Shown here: positions 38,252 to 50,390 of the stretch, piece by piece
How the letters are laid out: each line of letters opens with the position of its first letter
Numbering within the stretch: the stretch's first letter is position 1
Assembly (NCBI GenBank): GCA_935421135.1
Contig: OW285189.1
Location: 2,776,179 to 2,840,178 of the forward strand
Source of the DNA: Bugulina stolonifera
Lineage: Eukaryota; Bryozoa; Gymnolaemata; Cheilostomatida; Bugulidae
Direction: 5' to 3'
Length of the DNA: 64,000 bases
Notes under the pieces: model-generated
Databases searched by the model: none
What the model was told of the DNA's origin: nothing
The model's input: only the letters and a program-made list of their open reading frames with translations
Translations under genes and position numbers: made by a program

Positions 38252-41200
38252 ATGACATATTACCAGGAATACCCGGACTCGGGCGAGAAGCCCACGTTTA
38301 ACGGAGAAGGAGACGTACACTTCTTCATCAAGAAGTTCAAACATATAGCTCAAACCAAGGGTTGGAACCCCCGACACAGCCTCCTACACCTCCGAGAAGC
38401 CCTTCAAGGTCCTACCCGGGACCTCGGGCGGGCCGATACGGTCGAAGCTATCTTCCTCACCTTACAGAATCAGTACAGCCTGACGGCCTCGGCCGCGCGG
38501 CAACAGATCAAACACATCGAACAAGGACCGCACCAGTCTCTCCAAGAGCATGCTGACCTCATTAATAAATTATTAACCATCGGCTATCCCGAGATGCCCG
38601 AGTCGACCTTGGAGCGGTGGTCTACCGAGACATACTGCAAGACCCTGAATGACACCTCCTTGATGGAACACTTGATGATCACCAACCCGACTACCCTGGG
38701 TCGGGCTCTTAGGGACAGCCGTGCCTACTATGCTATCGGCAAGCAATTGCCAAGGGCCGAAACCAAGAAGACAGCCGGCGGGACTGGGACGTCTACCAGC
38801 CTTAAGAAGGACGAGCATACTCCGAGCAAAGCCCCTCCGAGCCTAGGAGACGGCTGGACACCAGTGAGACGCCGTCCGCGCAGGAATGTAAACCGACGGG
38901 CACAATCGCTTCCCTTAACGAACCGGTTTCATGCCTTGGACTCCATGGAACCTGCACCCACCGGTCACTACTTGGAAGGAACGGTGGCTGGGCGGCCGAC
39001 TCGGTTTTTGGTCGACACGGGTAGCAGCACTAACTTGCTAAATAAAAAGGTCCATGACCGCCTACCCCACAGTAAGAAGAAGAAGATGCGACAGACCAAG
39101 AAGCACGGCATAATGGCCGACGGATCCCCCCTTCCTTTTGAAGGAGAAACTACGTTGCCGGTGAAACTGCCTGGGCTTCCCCCGACTGAGGAAGACTTCC
39201 TAGTCGGGAAGATACAGGAAGACGCCATCATGGGACTCCTCTACCTACACAAGAACAAGTGTACCCTAACTTTTCAGGAACCCCAGGTCATCATAAACGG
39301 CAAACGCATCCCATGCAAAGACCGACACGGGCGACCCCTTCCCGGTCGGGTGCAAACCATACGGCAAGAAGACATACCGCCTCACTCCGAGGCTATCTTC
39401 CAAGGGTGCCTAGTGGCCCCTACTGCCTCAGCCACGGGGATAGTGGAACCCATCAAGAACGGACCCTTGTTGGCTAACAGCATTGGACAAACCGACTCCG
39501 TCGGACAGCTTCCTGTCCGTTGTATGAATCCCACAGATCATACCCTCAGCCTTCGAGCAGGGACGACTATCGGCACATTCACCGAGGTTCCAGCAGCCGA
39601 TATAAAAACTCAACAGACCGCTTCCCAGGAGATCCAGGCTCACACAGCACAGGAGGTGGCAGAGTCCCCGAAACCACCCGATAAAGGAGGCGGACCCCAA
39701 GAAAACGTGCCGGATCACCTACGGGAACTATATCAAAAGGCCCTCCCTCAGTGTGACACGCCGGATGAGCAGCAGAAACTGAGGGCCTTGTTATGTCGTT
39801 ACTCTACAACTTTCAGCACTGACGAGGATGACCACGGACAGACACACCTAGCCGAACACTCTATTCCAGTGGAAGCCGGAACTCGGCCTACCCGTCCGCC
39901 TCCCCATCGACTCGGGCCGGAAAATGAGGCCGAAGCCGAGCGACAGGTCGAGAAGCTGGCACGCCGGGGACTGATAGAACCGGCTGAAGGAGCATGGAGT
40001 TCACCAGTCGTCCTCGTAAAGAAAAAAGATGGCACTTGGCGGTTCTGCATCGACTACCGCAAGCTAAATGCAGTGACTACACAGGATGCGTATCCCCTAC
40101 CACGAATAGACGACAGCCTTGATGCTTTGGCCGGCAGTAGGTACTTTAGCACACTCGACCTCACTTGTGGATACTGGCAAGTACCCCTAGATGCAGACGC
40201 ACAAGAGAAAGCCGCCTTTGTGACTCGGTCAGGGTTTTAGAAGTGGAAAGTCCTCCCTTTCGGACTTACGTCAGCCCCAGCCACCTTCCAGAGGTTAATG
40301 GAGAAGGTCCTACAGGGGCTACACTGGAAAACGTTATTGTTGTATCTGGACGACATCATCGTCATGGCACCCGACTATGATACTCACCTAGCCCGATTGG
40401 AAGAAGTCTTTCAACGCCTCCAGGCTGCAGGCCTCAAGCTCAAGCCCGGCAAGTGCAAGCTCTTGCAAACACAGGTCCATTACTTAGGCCACGTTGTGCA
40501 CCGGGATGGCACTTCCACGGATCCCGCCAAGGTACGAGCTGTACGGGAATGGCCCCGACCCTCTAACCTCAAACAGCTACAAGCTTTTCTTGGGATGGTC
40601 GGATATTACAGACAATACATGTCCGACTTCGCCAAGATTGCCCGGCCCTTACATGTCCTCACCTCTAAAAACTCGACTTGGCGTTGGACTAAAGAAGAAG
40701 AAGTGGCCTTCAAGGATTTAAGGTCCCGCCTTCTCCAGGCACCCGTATTGGGATACCCCAACCCCCGTCTACCCTACATCCTGGACACAGATGCCAGCAA
40801 CGAGGCCGTGGGCGCTGTGCTGTCCCAAATACAGGACGGACAAGAACGAGTTATTGCCTACTACAGCAAAACGCTTGATGCAGCAGAACGCAACTATTGC
40901 GTCACACGCCGAGAACTCCTGGCCGTCGTCAAGGCTGTGAAACACTTCCGGCCCTACCTCTATGGACGACAGTTCCAGTTACGCACCGACCATGCTTCCC
41001 TCAGGTGGCTCAGTCAAAGAAAAGAACCTTCCCATCAAGTCGCTCGGTGGCTGGAAATACTCGCCAAGTTCGATTACCTCTTAGAGCATCGAGCCGGAAA
41101 CCGACACGGGAATGCCGATGGGTTAAGTCGAAGTGTCTGTGATCCGTGCAAACAGTGTAAAAGAATAGAGGAGAGAGATGGCGGACCCAGCAGGACGCCC

Positions 41201-42601
41201 CCCCTCGTGTGCACACTACAACCGACTAGTCGGCTGCCCCTACAACAGTCTCGAGATGACTCTACTATGGCCTTGATATATGCAGCTGTGAGGGACGACG
41301 CACCACTGGACCCCCTGACTCTGGAACAAGGGAGTCCTGAACTTAAACACTGGCATGAGCGCCTAGGAGCCATGCGGATCAGCGACCAAGGCGTCCTGCA
41401 ACCACGCATCATTCGGCCAAGCCGAGACGACTGGGTCGTCCCCTGCCCCTACATGATACGACAGAACATCATCTGGCAGACACATAGCCTCGCACACGCC
41501 GGAGTACAAAAGACACTAGCTCGGCTGGCACTACGCTGGAATTGGCCGGGAATGCAGAGGGACGTCCGCGAGGCTATCTCTTCTTGTGAAGTCTGTCAGG
41601 CTGCCAAGAATAGTCGGCTCTCCTCCAACCCCAATAGGCGACGGATGCACGCAGGACGCCCCTGGCAGAAGATAGCCATCGACCTTGTCGGGCCTCTCCC
41701 CCAGACACCTAGAGGAAATCGATGGATACTAGTACTAATAGACCACTTTACCAGGTGGGCCGAGGCAATCCCTCTATCCGATGCTACGACACCCACAGTC
41801 GCCACCACGCTGGACGAACAAGTGTTTAGTCGGTTTGGACTCCCCGAGCACGTGCACACGGACCAAGGAACACAGTTCCAGTCACGACTAATGGTCGAAT
41901 TATGCAGGCTATGGAAAGTCCGGAAAACCACTACTACTCCCTATCACCCCAAGTTCAACGGGTTAGTAGAACGGGGAAACTGGACCTTGGGAGACACTCT
42001 CCGGCCCGCGCTCCTTCGAGAAGACACTACCGATTGGAATCTCCTCCTACCTTCCCTCCTGAGGACTATCCGGGCCACCCCGCATTCCGTCACTAAAGAA
42101 ACTCCTAACTTCCTCATGATGGGACGGGAGCTAAGATTGCCAGATAACCTACAGTATCCACAACCCTCTCCACCTGGCATCACCCTACAGGAATATACAC
42201 AAGAGATGCGCAAAAATATGGCTGTTGCCCACGATATTATACGAGAGGACCAGTCCTTGGTGCGGGCCCAAGAGCCACCATCCGCCACACACTTCCGCGA
42301 AGGAGACTTAGTGATGATGGCTAACTACAGACGGCGAAAAGGAGAGAATCCTAAACTACAACAGAAGTCTATAGGACCCTACAAAGTCAAGAAAGCTCAC
42401 ACCGACCACTCTTACCTGATAGAATGTCAGGGACAAAGCTCAATACAGAGCGGAGAGCGACTCAAACTCTTTAAGCCCTGCCCCTATCCTATGGGCCAGA
42501 TCCCCGGATCAAGAGAGTTGGCTTTACGGGGTTTGGGGTTTGGGGTTTGGGGTTTGGGGTTTGGGGTTTGGGGTACGAATTCATCCCAGGCCACCCCTTG
42601 A
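38252..42601 (+). CDS. Gag-Pol polyprotein of Gypsy element, with in-frame stop
   Basis: A single frame of about 1450 codons, broken by TAG at 40238-40240 (codon 663) inside the reverse transcriptase, between the TRSGF block and the LPFGL block. Order: gag-like N-terminus without an obvious CCHC knuckle (codons 1-200), aspartic protease DTGSS at about codon 255, RT palm with YLDD at 40343-40354, RNase H (DTDAS; RTDHASL), integrase zinc finger (HSLAH, then CEVC at about 41587), integrase core D (IDLVG), D (HTDQG), E (LVERG), and a GPY-type C-terminal region. Gag and Pol share one frame, so no ribosomal frameshift is needed. The stop could be disabling or a read-through point; the young LTRs favour a recent mutation. 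A telomere-like repeat at 42528-42573 shifts the 3' end: the tail in the next frame stays open to 42957 (RRSQRSRRSPVRYGDLY). Confidence 0.93.
42528..42573 (+). repeat. GGGGTTT x6 telomere-like microsatellite inside pol
   Basis: Six perfect 7-bp units plus GGGG near the end of pol. At 46 bases it is not a multiple of three, and it displaces the downstream coding frame. A shorter GGGGTTTGGGG occurs at 7918-7930. Confidence 0.95.
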
Positions 42602-43007
42602 GGAAGAGAGTGAAGAACCTGCACCACGGCAGGTACGTAGGATGCCTGAGCCCCCCCCCTCCATTTGCCGGGCCTCTCCCACCGGCCCCAGAACCTCCTC
42701 CTCTCCGTTCTGAGCCACGGCCTCCGGTCCCTGAACCTCAGCCACAGATGCCGATAGATAATCCACCCCCTGAGGCAGTTAGGGGCACTCCTACCAGAGA
42801 AACCGATGTCCTTCCCCGGCGATCTCAACGCAGTAGACGCTCCCCGGTTCGTTATGGCGACCTGTATCGTTACCAGTATGCGACCACCCCATCGAGTGAC
42901 AGCATATCCAGTAGGAGAGAGGATGAACTGACGCCCTTTCTGGATCAGCCTCTTTAAACGCTATATCGTACCCTTCTTAACTTGACACTAGAGACACCCA
43001 TGACCTA

Positions 43008-43020
43008 GTGTGAGGGGCTA
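43008..43020 (+). other. Polypurine tract
   Basis: GTGTGAGGGGCTA directly precedes the 3' LTR, the expected place for plus-strand priming. The tract is short and imperfect. Confidence 0.6.
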
Positions 43021-43684
43021 TGTAATGGTACGCCAAATCGTATCTTACATCTGACACTCATTATTGTGTGCATATACATGTATATATCTGCTTGTACTTT
43101 ACTATATGTTATCGTATATAGTTACATGATTATTACTAAGTCTTTTTATGCCTTTTATACCCATGTACAGAGGCCCGACCTCTCAGAATCCATTGATATT
43201 CATTTTGTACATGAATTGGACCATTATAAGCAACTTTTGTATAACCCGACCTATTTTGGGTCGGCCGTCGGGCTTCTGGCGGCCATCTTGTTGCGCAACT
43301 TCCGGACGACCACACGTCGTCTTTTCCCGACCTTACGTCGGCCGGAAGTCCTTATACTATATAAAGGGCACTGTTTTACTGTTCATTGTCTCAGTCTTCG
43401 CTTGGCTTTCAATAAAGACACATCTATACTTGATACAGAGACTTTCACTTTCTTTTGTCAGGTCATTCGCTTAGCGAACCGCCTACTAGGTCGGATCACT
43501 CTCTTTCAACGTATAGTCTGAAGGTCAGACTTGGGACCAGATGGGTCGTCTCTGGTAGTATTTGGGCTACTGAGACCGCTCGATCTTTCATGTAATGCGA
43601 AGTCCTATTACCACTCGTAGGCACTTCATTTCTGGGTCGATAGTCGTCCAAGGATGACCGCACCAAATCACAGAAACCATTACA
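43021..43684 (+). repeat. 3' LTR of Gypsy element
   Basis: 664 bp. Visible differences from the 5' LTR are in GGGCTTCYGGCGG, AGTCTTCRCTTGG, GTCATTMGCTTAG and AAGGAYGACCGC. Confidence 0.96.
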
Positions 43685-44341
43685 ATATTATACAAATGTA
43701 TAAACTAGTGGAAAACACGAAAATGAAAGAAAAACTACAAAAATAGAAAACCAAATAAAAACCAATAGAACACTAAAACAAAAACACTAAAAACTAAACT
43801 AAACTACAAGAGTGTGGAGTGTAGGTGGGTCGTAGGCTACCCAGTAACTCATATCAATGCGTACTAAGGAGCAAGGATATATGCGGAACAACTATCTCGT
43901 TGTAGACCTTGGAATAGAGTCGACACCGCCACATCCTAGACCACAGAACCAGAACCTACGCCACACAGCTTACTACATTGGAGATCAAGGTGCTGATAAG
44001 GACAAACAGACAGCGTACTACCACTACATACTACGTACAGCTGGTGAGTCCTACATGTAAGCACTTTGGCTCCAATTAAATGTTATAACTGACAATACCA
44101 AAACCCCCAATTTTAGTTATAACAGATTGTATTTGAAAAAACAAAACTCACAGATAATAAATTATTTCTAGTGTTCTACAATTTAGTAGTAGTAAAACCA
44201 GGGAATTATTGTAATACTAAAAAGTACAATAAGTTGAAAGTTGGGGTTTGGGTTTTAGAGTTTCTAAATGGTTGTTTTCCAAACAAATTTTTCTGAACAT
44301 CTCGATTCTAACAAATAATTTGAACAGCCTCAAATTTGGTT
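43685..44341. other. Unassigned spacer
   Basis: A-rich flank of the Gypsy insertion. A 67-codon open frame at 43857-44060 has no recognisable features. Confidence 0.4.
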
Positions 44342-44814
44342 CTCAGAATTCATAAGAATTGAACAGCTTCACTGAGTCAGATATCAAACCAGAACACATA
44401 TTCATGACATAATTATCATGTAATAATTAACTAGCTATTGCTTACTGCAAGCACCAGGAGTATGATCCTACTTGTACCTTGCTTCCCAACCTATGGAAAT
44501 ATTGACTATTCATCAACGTATACACCTTACATCTACATGTAAATACATGATTGTATGACCTTTAACTGGATAATAGAGAGAACCATGTGATCATTTTATA
44601 TTGGAGTTGTGACATAATGGTAATCTACATTCAGTGTTTATATCTACTGGGGCATCATGGGACAACAGAGAATTATAATTTTATTATAATTATGTATTAT
44701 TTTTATTTACCACATAGTAGAATACTAGAATAATGCTGCATGACTGTTATAATGAATAAAACCTATTTTAGTAGAATATAATAATATATAGATAGAAGAT
44801 GTATGATGAACATC

Positions 44815-47359
44815 CTAGTTACGTTTGCCTTTTCCAAAGCAGGCCAATGCACTAAATCTCCATCCTGTCCTACAATATAAATTATAAGTACATGACAGAA
44901 CTGTTCACGCTGTTACACAGACATACTCTGCTCTTTCAACTATATAATGCAGTATCTACTTTAATTAAATAAAATACATACGAGTAATACAGTAAGAAGA
45001 AAAGCACACTTACTTCTGGCTTGCTCCTCGATATCCTGTATCACCCTTCTTACTTCCTGCCCTTTGAAATAATATAGCGTTTTATACACTGTACATGATT
45101 GTATATATTATTACATTTAGCTGTGCTAGGATTGTCTGAGTTAGAACTCGTGCAGGTAAGCAGGTTTGTCAGTGTTTGTTACTGCAAGGATATGTGAGCA
45201 TGTCTAGAAAGTGTTGAACTGAAGTACTTACTGGTCCACTGCATTGTCTTTAACTTCCCTCACATCTGGTTCACACTGCACTGCTGTCATAGCCTCACCT
45301 ATAACGGGCTTCACCTCCACAATCTCGAGACTTTTCACCAATTCATCTCCAGGGCTGACCATTTGCTCACCTCGCTCCATCCTGACCTTCACCCCTTCAA
45401 CCTGCGCACTAGCATTAATCCCAGATACCTTATCTACAGTCTGTGTACACTTGTCTTCTCTTGTGCTCTTCTTGCTACAAACAAACAGTTGACACTTAAA
45501 ACAAGTACATGTAGTAGCAACTTTGCTTTGTAGGTAAAAGTGTTGTAGCAAGGCAGTAGACAAAAGAGAACAATAAAGAATTTTAAACTAGTGGTGCAAT
45601 CATGACCTTTGGTATCTATTATAGAGTAGGATCATGACTCATGAGGTACATTCGCATAACCAACAGATACTCTCAAAAATACGTTCTAATTCAGTTATTA
45701 CAGCAGCTAGAATACTTACGTATCATCTGACATCATTACTCCAACATTCTTATCTTCTACTGCTACTGCTGTTCTGGTAGAATCTGTCTGCGAACCATTT
45801 TCTATGGCGAGATTTATTTCTCCACTTCCAGGAGTTGTGCTCACTTTGCACATCTTGTTATCTGTCTGTACACAACTATCAACTACAGCACTCTCCTTGT
45901 TACTAAAACAAAAGTATTAAAAAATGGTTATGAGAACTTACTCCTCAGAGAAGTATCTTTATACATGTACATTGAGACCTTTAACTTTGAAATCTGCCGG
46001 TACATTAGGCATGTTAGGTATAAGACACTTTAGACACATAAAGCATGTTAGGTAAATGAGACATACCAGTTATAAAAATACTCACAGCTCCGTTTCTAAG
46101 TGACAGATTTTCTCCCACAACTCCTCTGACTCTGTTTTCGAAGCTCTGGACTATAAAACAGACGATAGAACTAAGCAGAAGATAAACAAACCACACTCTA
46201 GAATTACAGTAATTTCCCATAAACTTTACTTCCTAAAATCCTCAAACATTTTCTGTCCTAACTAGTATATAAAATGTACATTTATACATGTACTTGGCAC
46301 ACAGAACATAAGAATATGCAATCAGATAAAGTAAACTCACATCTGCATCAATCACTTCCTTCAAGTCAACAACTCTCTTGTAAATCACTTCCTCCAACTC
46401 AATGACTCTCCTGTGAAAAGTAACCACATGTAGTTGGAGTTAAATCAGCCATGCACAATGCAACTGAGTTAGCAAGCTAATGAAAACACTAAATCTAGCA
46501 GAGAGAATACATCTGGTACGGTTTTTCCAACTTCTCTAGATCCAGTGGAGTTAGTAGAGCTTCATGAGCAGTAAATGGATGATAGTTGGAGAGACATGGT
46601 GCCTGTCCAGTTATTGACGATTTAGCACCAACTACGCATTATAGTTAACGTTTTACAAGTATTATATCTATCACTCTGGATTTGCCAGACAGTACCCACT
46701 TTTTCCATAGCTTCTCAGCAATAGATCGGTCCTAAAACATAGATAAAAACACAATCATTAATTTATGGTCGAGAACCAATTATTGAACTTCAAGCTCAAA
46801 ACCTACTAGCTAGCACAACTGTAGTAGTTACTAGCATTAAGAGAGAACAAAACTTCAACAAAAGTGTGGAGTACAATAACATAAGCGTCATACCTCTCTC
46901 TCATTGCGGAGTGTTCGCCACAGTTTGATCACTGCAACTAAAATACAAATATCATATAGCATCGTAAAACTATGAAATACATGTAGGTGCAAGTAATTTC
47001 AGAAAATGATATTAGCCTATGACAGATCAATCAATCATTCCACCATAACTATCCTAGCTATCTATATTATGGTGTAAATAAGAGTAGGAGTTAAGATCAA
47101 GAAAATAGCTGAGATATTTAATTTAGTATTGGTCTACACTACTACTGCACATTACAGGATATTACCTGTGGCCTCTACTCATGTATATAAATATCTACAA
47201 TGTGCGTATACATACTGTATGTGTTACAACTTACCCAATAGCAAAGTTATACAACTATATAGCAAGAATACAAACATCTCCTCCATATTTGACTCTCAGT
47301 TTAAGGTTATTCAAAGCGAATGAACTAAACTCACAACAATCAATTTGACGTGATGCCAT
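44815..47359 (-). CDS. Coiled-coil protein with TQT-type motifs, copy 2
   Basis: Nine exons matching copy 1: 47335-47359, 46894-46937, 46700-46731, 46341-46410, 46086-46150, 45720-45902, 45232-45474, 45014-45061 and 44815-44869. They join in phase to 254 aa. It starts MASRQIDCF, then VIKLWRTLRN. Exon 6 is 30 bases longer than in copy 1, adding 10 residues in frame. KCTQTVDKVSG keeps the TQT motif; the neighbouring VSVQVEEM of copy 1 is ASAQVEGV here. All splice sites and the open frame survive, which argues against a pseudogene. It shares the ambiguous C-terminal reading with copy 1. Confidence 0.68.
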
Positions 47360-47984
47360 TTCTACTAAAACTAGCAGCACTCTAACTTAATACTATTTTA
47401 TGCATTCCATTTAAATAAGTAACACAAAGTCACCAGTGTTTAACTAGTTACAGTAATACATGTAAAATACTATTATTCATTGATTGATGTAAATTGCATC
47501 ATTATTATAGTCAGTGGTGGATTGGTAAAATTTTACCAACAGGAACTGTGCCAAGCCTGACCCTGCGAGGCATCGCCTCGCATTTCTAGCTGGGGGCTTG
47601 GGGAAGGGCGCTGTTAGCACCCCAACGGGGTCCGGGGCAGCGCCCCGGAGCCAAGCAAAATCTGTGCATTTAAGACTGCAGAAAAGCTTAAAATGCTCAT
47701 AAAAATGTTCCATGAAGTTCCCTAACGATAACTACTTTTTCTGTGTTAGTCATCAATGGAAAAGTGGACTTCCTAAAGCTTGACTAAACACATAGTTTTA
47801 CTCAATGTGTTTTGCATTAAATGCAACATGCAAGGCCTATTTGCACTGAAGGGTTATGACTACACTAAAAATTATCTGTAAAAAAACTGAACAGTTTTAC
47901 TTCCCATAAGTAACATCAGGTAAGAAAGTTAGGATTTGAATAGATAAGCCTGTTTTTAATTTGGGGTAGAAAAGGAAGATAAAG

Positions 47985-48096
47985 TAGCAGACAACCCTTA
48001 TAGGGTTGGATGTCCTTCCTGCCATCGCCAGGGAATCGAGCCTGAATCTCCCACATGAAAGTTCAGAGCTCTAACTACTAGGCTACGGCTGCTCCC
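47985..48096 (-). mobile_element. SINE-A copy nested in hAT element
   Basis: Read on the minus strand: GCAGCCGTAGCCTAGTAGTT (A box), GGCTCGATTCCCTGG (B box), then GGAAGGACATCCAACCC. It is the same family as 61541-61815. Confidence 0.65.
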
Positions 48097-48777
48097 TGTT
48101 CATAAAGTATCAATAAAATCAGATTATTATTGTTGGTTTTTACTTGATCAGTATTGTATTAATCCAAATCCAATAAAGAAGTGTCAATGTTCTCAAGACA
48201 TAAGCATTAACATCTTTTATTTTTGATTTGCAGTGTACATAAATAATAAAAATGTGGCAGCTTCATTATTATGTAAGTGTTTATCTGTGTTATACATGTA
48301 CATGTATTTTTTATGTACTATACTTGGCATGTGTAGTGTGTCCTGTTGCATCTTTGTACTGGCTGTTTGGCTACAAAAGCATCATTTTGGCTATATTTGT
48401 GTATTGACTACTTTTGTCACATATATCTTTATTGGTTTCATATTTAAGTCTGTAGGCAAGTGTGTCTTCTAGAGAGTGTTCTAGTGTATCAATATAGGAA
48501 GTTGCGGCAGATGGAAGTGCAACTTGCAAGCTATTTAGGCATTATAAAATAATGGGCGTAGAATTGATCAAGGGTTGTGAAAACAGTTTAGTGAGTGGAG
48601 AGTTTAGAAAGTGGATCAGTAAAGTGGAGTTGGTGACTGAACTACAAAATATAACAGTGAAGAGTGGCCCTCACATTATACAATGTAAAAGTGGTGCTTT
48701 GTATGCAAATGGCTCAATGTACATCTACTACTCCTGATTGAGCTGATGTAGTAGTAATGTGTAATGTGGGCACACTG

Positions 48778-48855
48778 TAGCACCACTCATAGGCACTTCA
48801 TTTTGGGTCGGGAGTCGTTTTAAGACGACCGTACCAGAAACCAAAAACCATTACA
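48778..48855 (+). mobile_element. Gypsy LTR 3' end fragment
   Basis: CACCACTCATAGGCACTTCA, TCGTTTTAAGACGACCGTAC and the terminal CCATTACA match the last 80 bases of the LTR at 21731. It is truncated at its 5' side. Confidence 0.75.
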
Positions 48856-49804
48856 ATATTAGGTTTTGCTAGCAACCAGATTAGGGAAGGTCTCCTCATG
48901 TAGAGATTGACATTTGCAGTATAAACAGCCAGAATAGTGATCAGGATGATGCAAAAAAATTATATTAGTGGTAGTAGTACATGTAGTGTAGACTATAGTG
49001 TTTTTTTAGAGAGTCCTCTACTAGTGTAGCAATAAAGTTGTAGACGTGGCAGATACAAGTAGTAAGACTTCACAGATAACATACTTTAATAACAAAAAAT
49101 ATTATATATAAGTTACAGTAGTATTGAGAAAAGTCGTTATCATAAAATAATTAAATATATATTCATCTATTTTACTACTTGTTTTAACTACTAGAATTTT
49201 ATATCAGCTGCTATCTACATGCATGAGTATTTTCACTTCGGTTTTCAACCCAATTGTCAGATGTGAGTTGAGAGCAATTCAAGAGTCATGTTCTTCTCAA
49301 TATCATTATGCTTGTGCTGATGCAATGCATACCTTGTCTTCTGGAACATAGTTGTCATTTTTTTTTACTGTTTTTTATCAATGATAATTGCCAAATTAAT
49401 TGAGTGAACATAATTATTGCAATGAATATTAGAAGGCCAAGATGCATTAGAATGTTGTTTCAATAACTGAAAAAAGCGAAACGGAAATGATTGGGAAAGC
49501 AGCCAATCTGAGTAGCTATTACTAGCCATTGGCATTGCACTTTATCTAACCGGCTTTTGTTAATGTATAGTATGAGAATTACCAATGTCTTACAGGGCTT
49601 TTAGTAGTAGTGCCTATATTATTTATCCCAAGGTTTTTCCTGGCACACACAGTAGGTGATTTTCAATGCAGACACCAAAATTATCAACGAACGACCGTTC
49701 CACCTTGGATTTGTCAACAGAAACGACGTTCCGGAGATCCGGTATCAATCCACCACTGATTATAGTTCATGACAGGGTTGTAGATTTTGAACTTTACAAT
49801 ACCA

Positions 49805-50209
49805 TCACATATGCGGCTGCATAAATTCTACAACATGCAACATTTCGTCAGAACTAGACCCGGATTTCTTTGTTTGACCCTCTGGTCCATTTTCTGCTGG
49901 CGGTTCAGTGCTATGGCCTTCATTAGTAGATGTTGTCTCTGATTCTTCAGCTGGGTATGCTTCAGCTGGGTATGCTTCAGCTGGGTATGCTTCAGCCGGG
50001 TATGCTTCAGCCGGGTATGCTTCAGCCGGGTATGCTTCAGCCGGGTATGCTTCAGCCGGGTATGCTTCAGCCGGGTATGCTTCAGCCGGGTATGCTTCAG
50101 CCGGGTATGCTTCAGCCGGGTATGCTTCAGCCGGGTATGCTTCAGCCGGGTATGCTTCAGCCGGGTATGCTTCAGCTCGGGAGCTCCGCACTGGTGAGAT
50201 CATAGCAGA
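49805..50209 (-). CDS. Possible terminal exon with PAEAY repeats
   Basis: The minus-strand open segment follows a good acceptor (CTTTTTTTTATTAG, just above 50209) and reads MISPVRSSRAEAYP. About 16 repeats of the pentapeptide PAEAY follow, then an acidic, polar tail (ESETTSTNEGHSTEPPAENG) and a stop near 49805. The 15-bp units (GGGTATGCTTCAGCC) at 49950-50175 are almost perfect, so expansion is recent. The segment is absent from segmental copy 1. Any upstream exon would lie to the right, where the 9-kb element begins. The exon may therefore be orphaned, or not a gene. Confidence 0.35.
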   Translation of the reverse strand, partial: SAMISPVRSSRAEAYPAEAYPAEAYPAEAYPAEAYPAEAYPAEAYPAEAYPAEAYPAEAYPAEAYPAEAYPAEAYPAEAYPAEAYPAEESETTSTNEGHSTEPPAENGPEGQTKKSGSSSDEMLHVVEFMQPHM

Positions 50210-50390
50210 CTAATAAAAAAAAGACCTACAACTCTGATAGTTCCTCTTTTTCCCTACCCTGGGGTCTAGGAGCTTAACCAAGACAAGACAAGAACACTGT
50301 ATCCTACAAAATATAGACTATACTCTAGATAGATATTCAGGTTTTTCAGTTAGATGACCATCATAAATAGATGTACCTCTTTGAAACATA

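Larger units (their letters stand above)
37267..43684 (+). mobile_element. Gypsy/Metaviridae-type LTR retrotransposon
   Basis: A complete element of 6418 bp: 5' LTR 37267-37930, primer-binding site, gag-pol 38252-42601 with one stop, a 3' coding remnant to 42957, purine-rich tract, and 3' LTR 43021-43684. The two LTRs are each 664 bp, bounded by TGTAATGG and CCATTACA. By eye they differ at about four positions, so insertion was recent. ATAT lies outside both ends (37263-37266 and 43685-43688), consistent with the 4-bp duplications of the solo LTRs. It is inserted between the two copies of a segmental duplication. Domain order PR-RT-RNaseH-IN places it in the Gypsy group rather than Copia. Confidence 0.97.
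47512..49758. mobile_element. hAT-type DNA transposon, apparently non-autonomous
   Basis: 2247 bp with 13-bp terminal inverted repeats CAGTGGTGGATTG / CAATCCACCACTG and an 8-bp target duplication ATTATAGT (47504-47511 and 49759-49766). Both are hallmarks of the hAT superfamily. The paralogous position in copy 1 (35875-35882) has one ATTATAGT, an empty site. No transposase domain was seen in the two short open frames (48233-48472, 48552-48737). A GC-rich palindromic block lies at 47550-47645. The element carries nested insertions: a SINE at 47985 and an LTR fragment at 48778. Confidence 0.9.
44342..50385. repeat. Segmental duplication, copy 2 (interrupted)
   Basis: Colinear with 32826-36060. 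It is interrupted by the hAT-type element at 47512-49758 and by about 470 bp at 49835-50300 that carries the 15-bp minisatellite. Homology resumes at CAAAATATAGACTATACTC near 50307 and fades just before the terminal repeat at 50391. Confidence 0.88.

Noticed and set aside
38362..42828. Many antisense and +1 frames over the Gypsy element
   Set aside because: Shadows of the GC-richer gag-pol frame.
48233..48737. hAT transposase fragments
   Set aside because: The two short frames show no RNaseH-like or dimerisation motifs of hAT transposases; the element is treated as non-autonomous.
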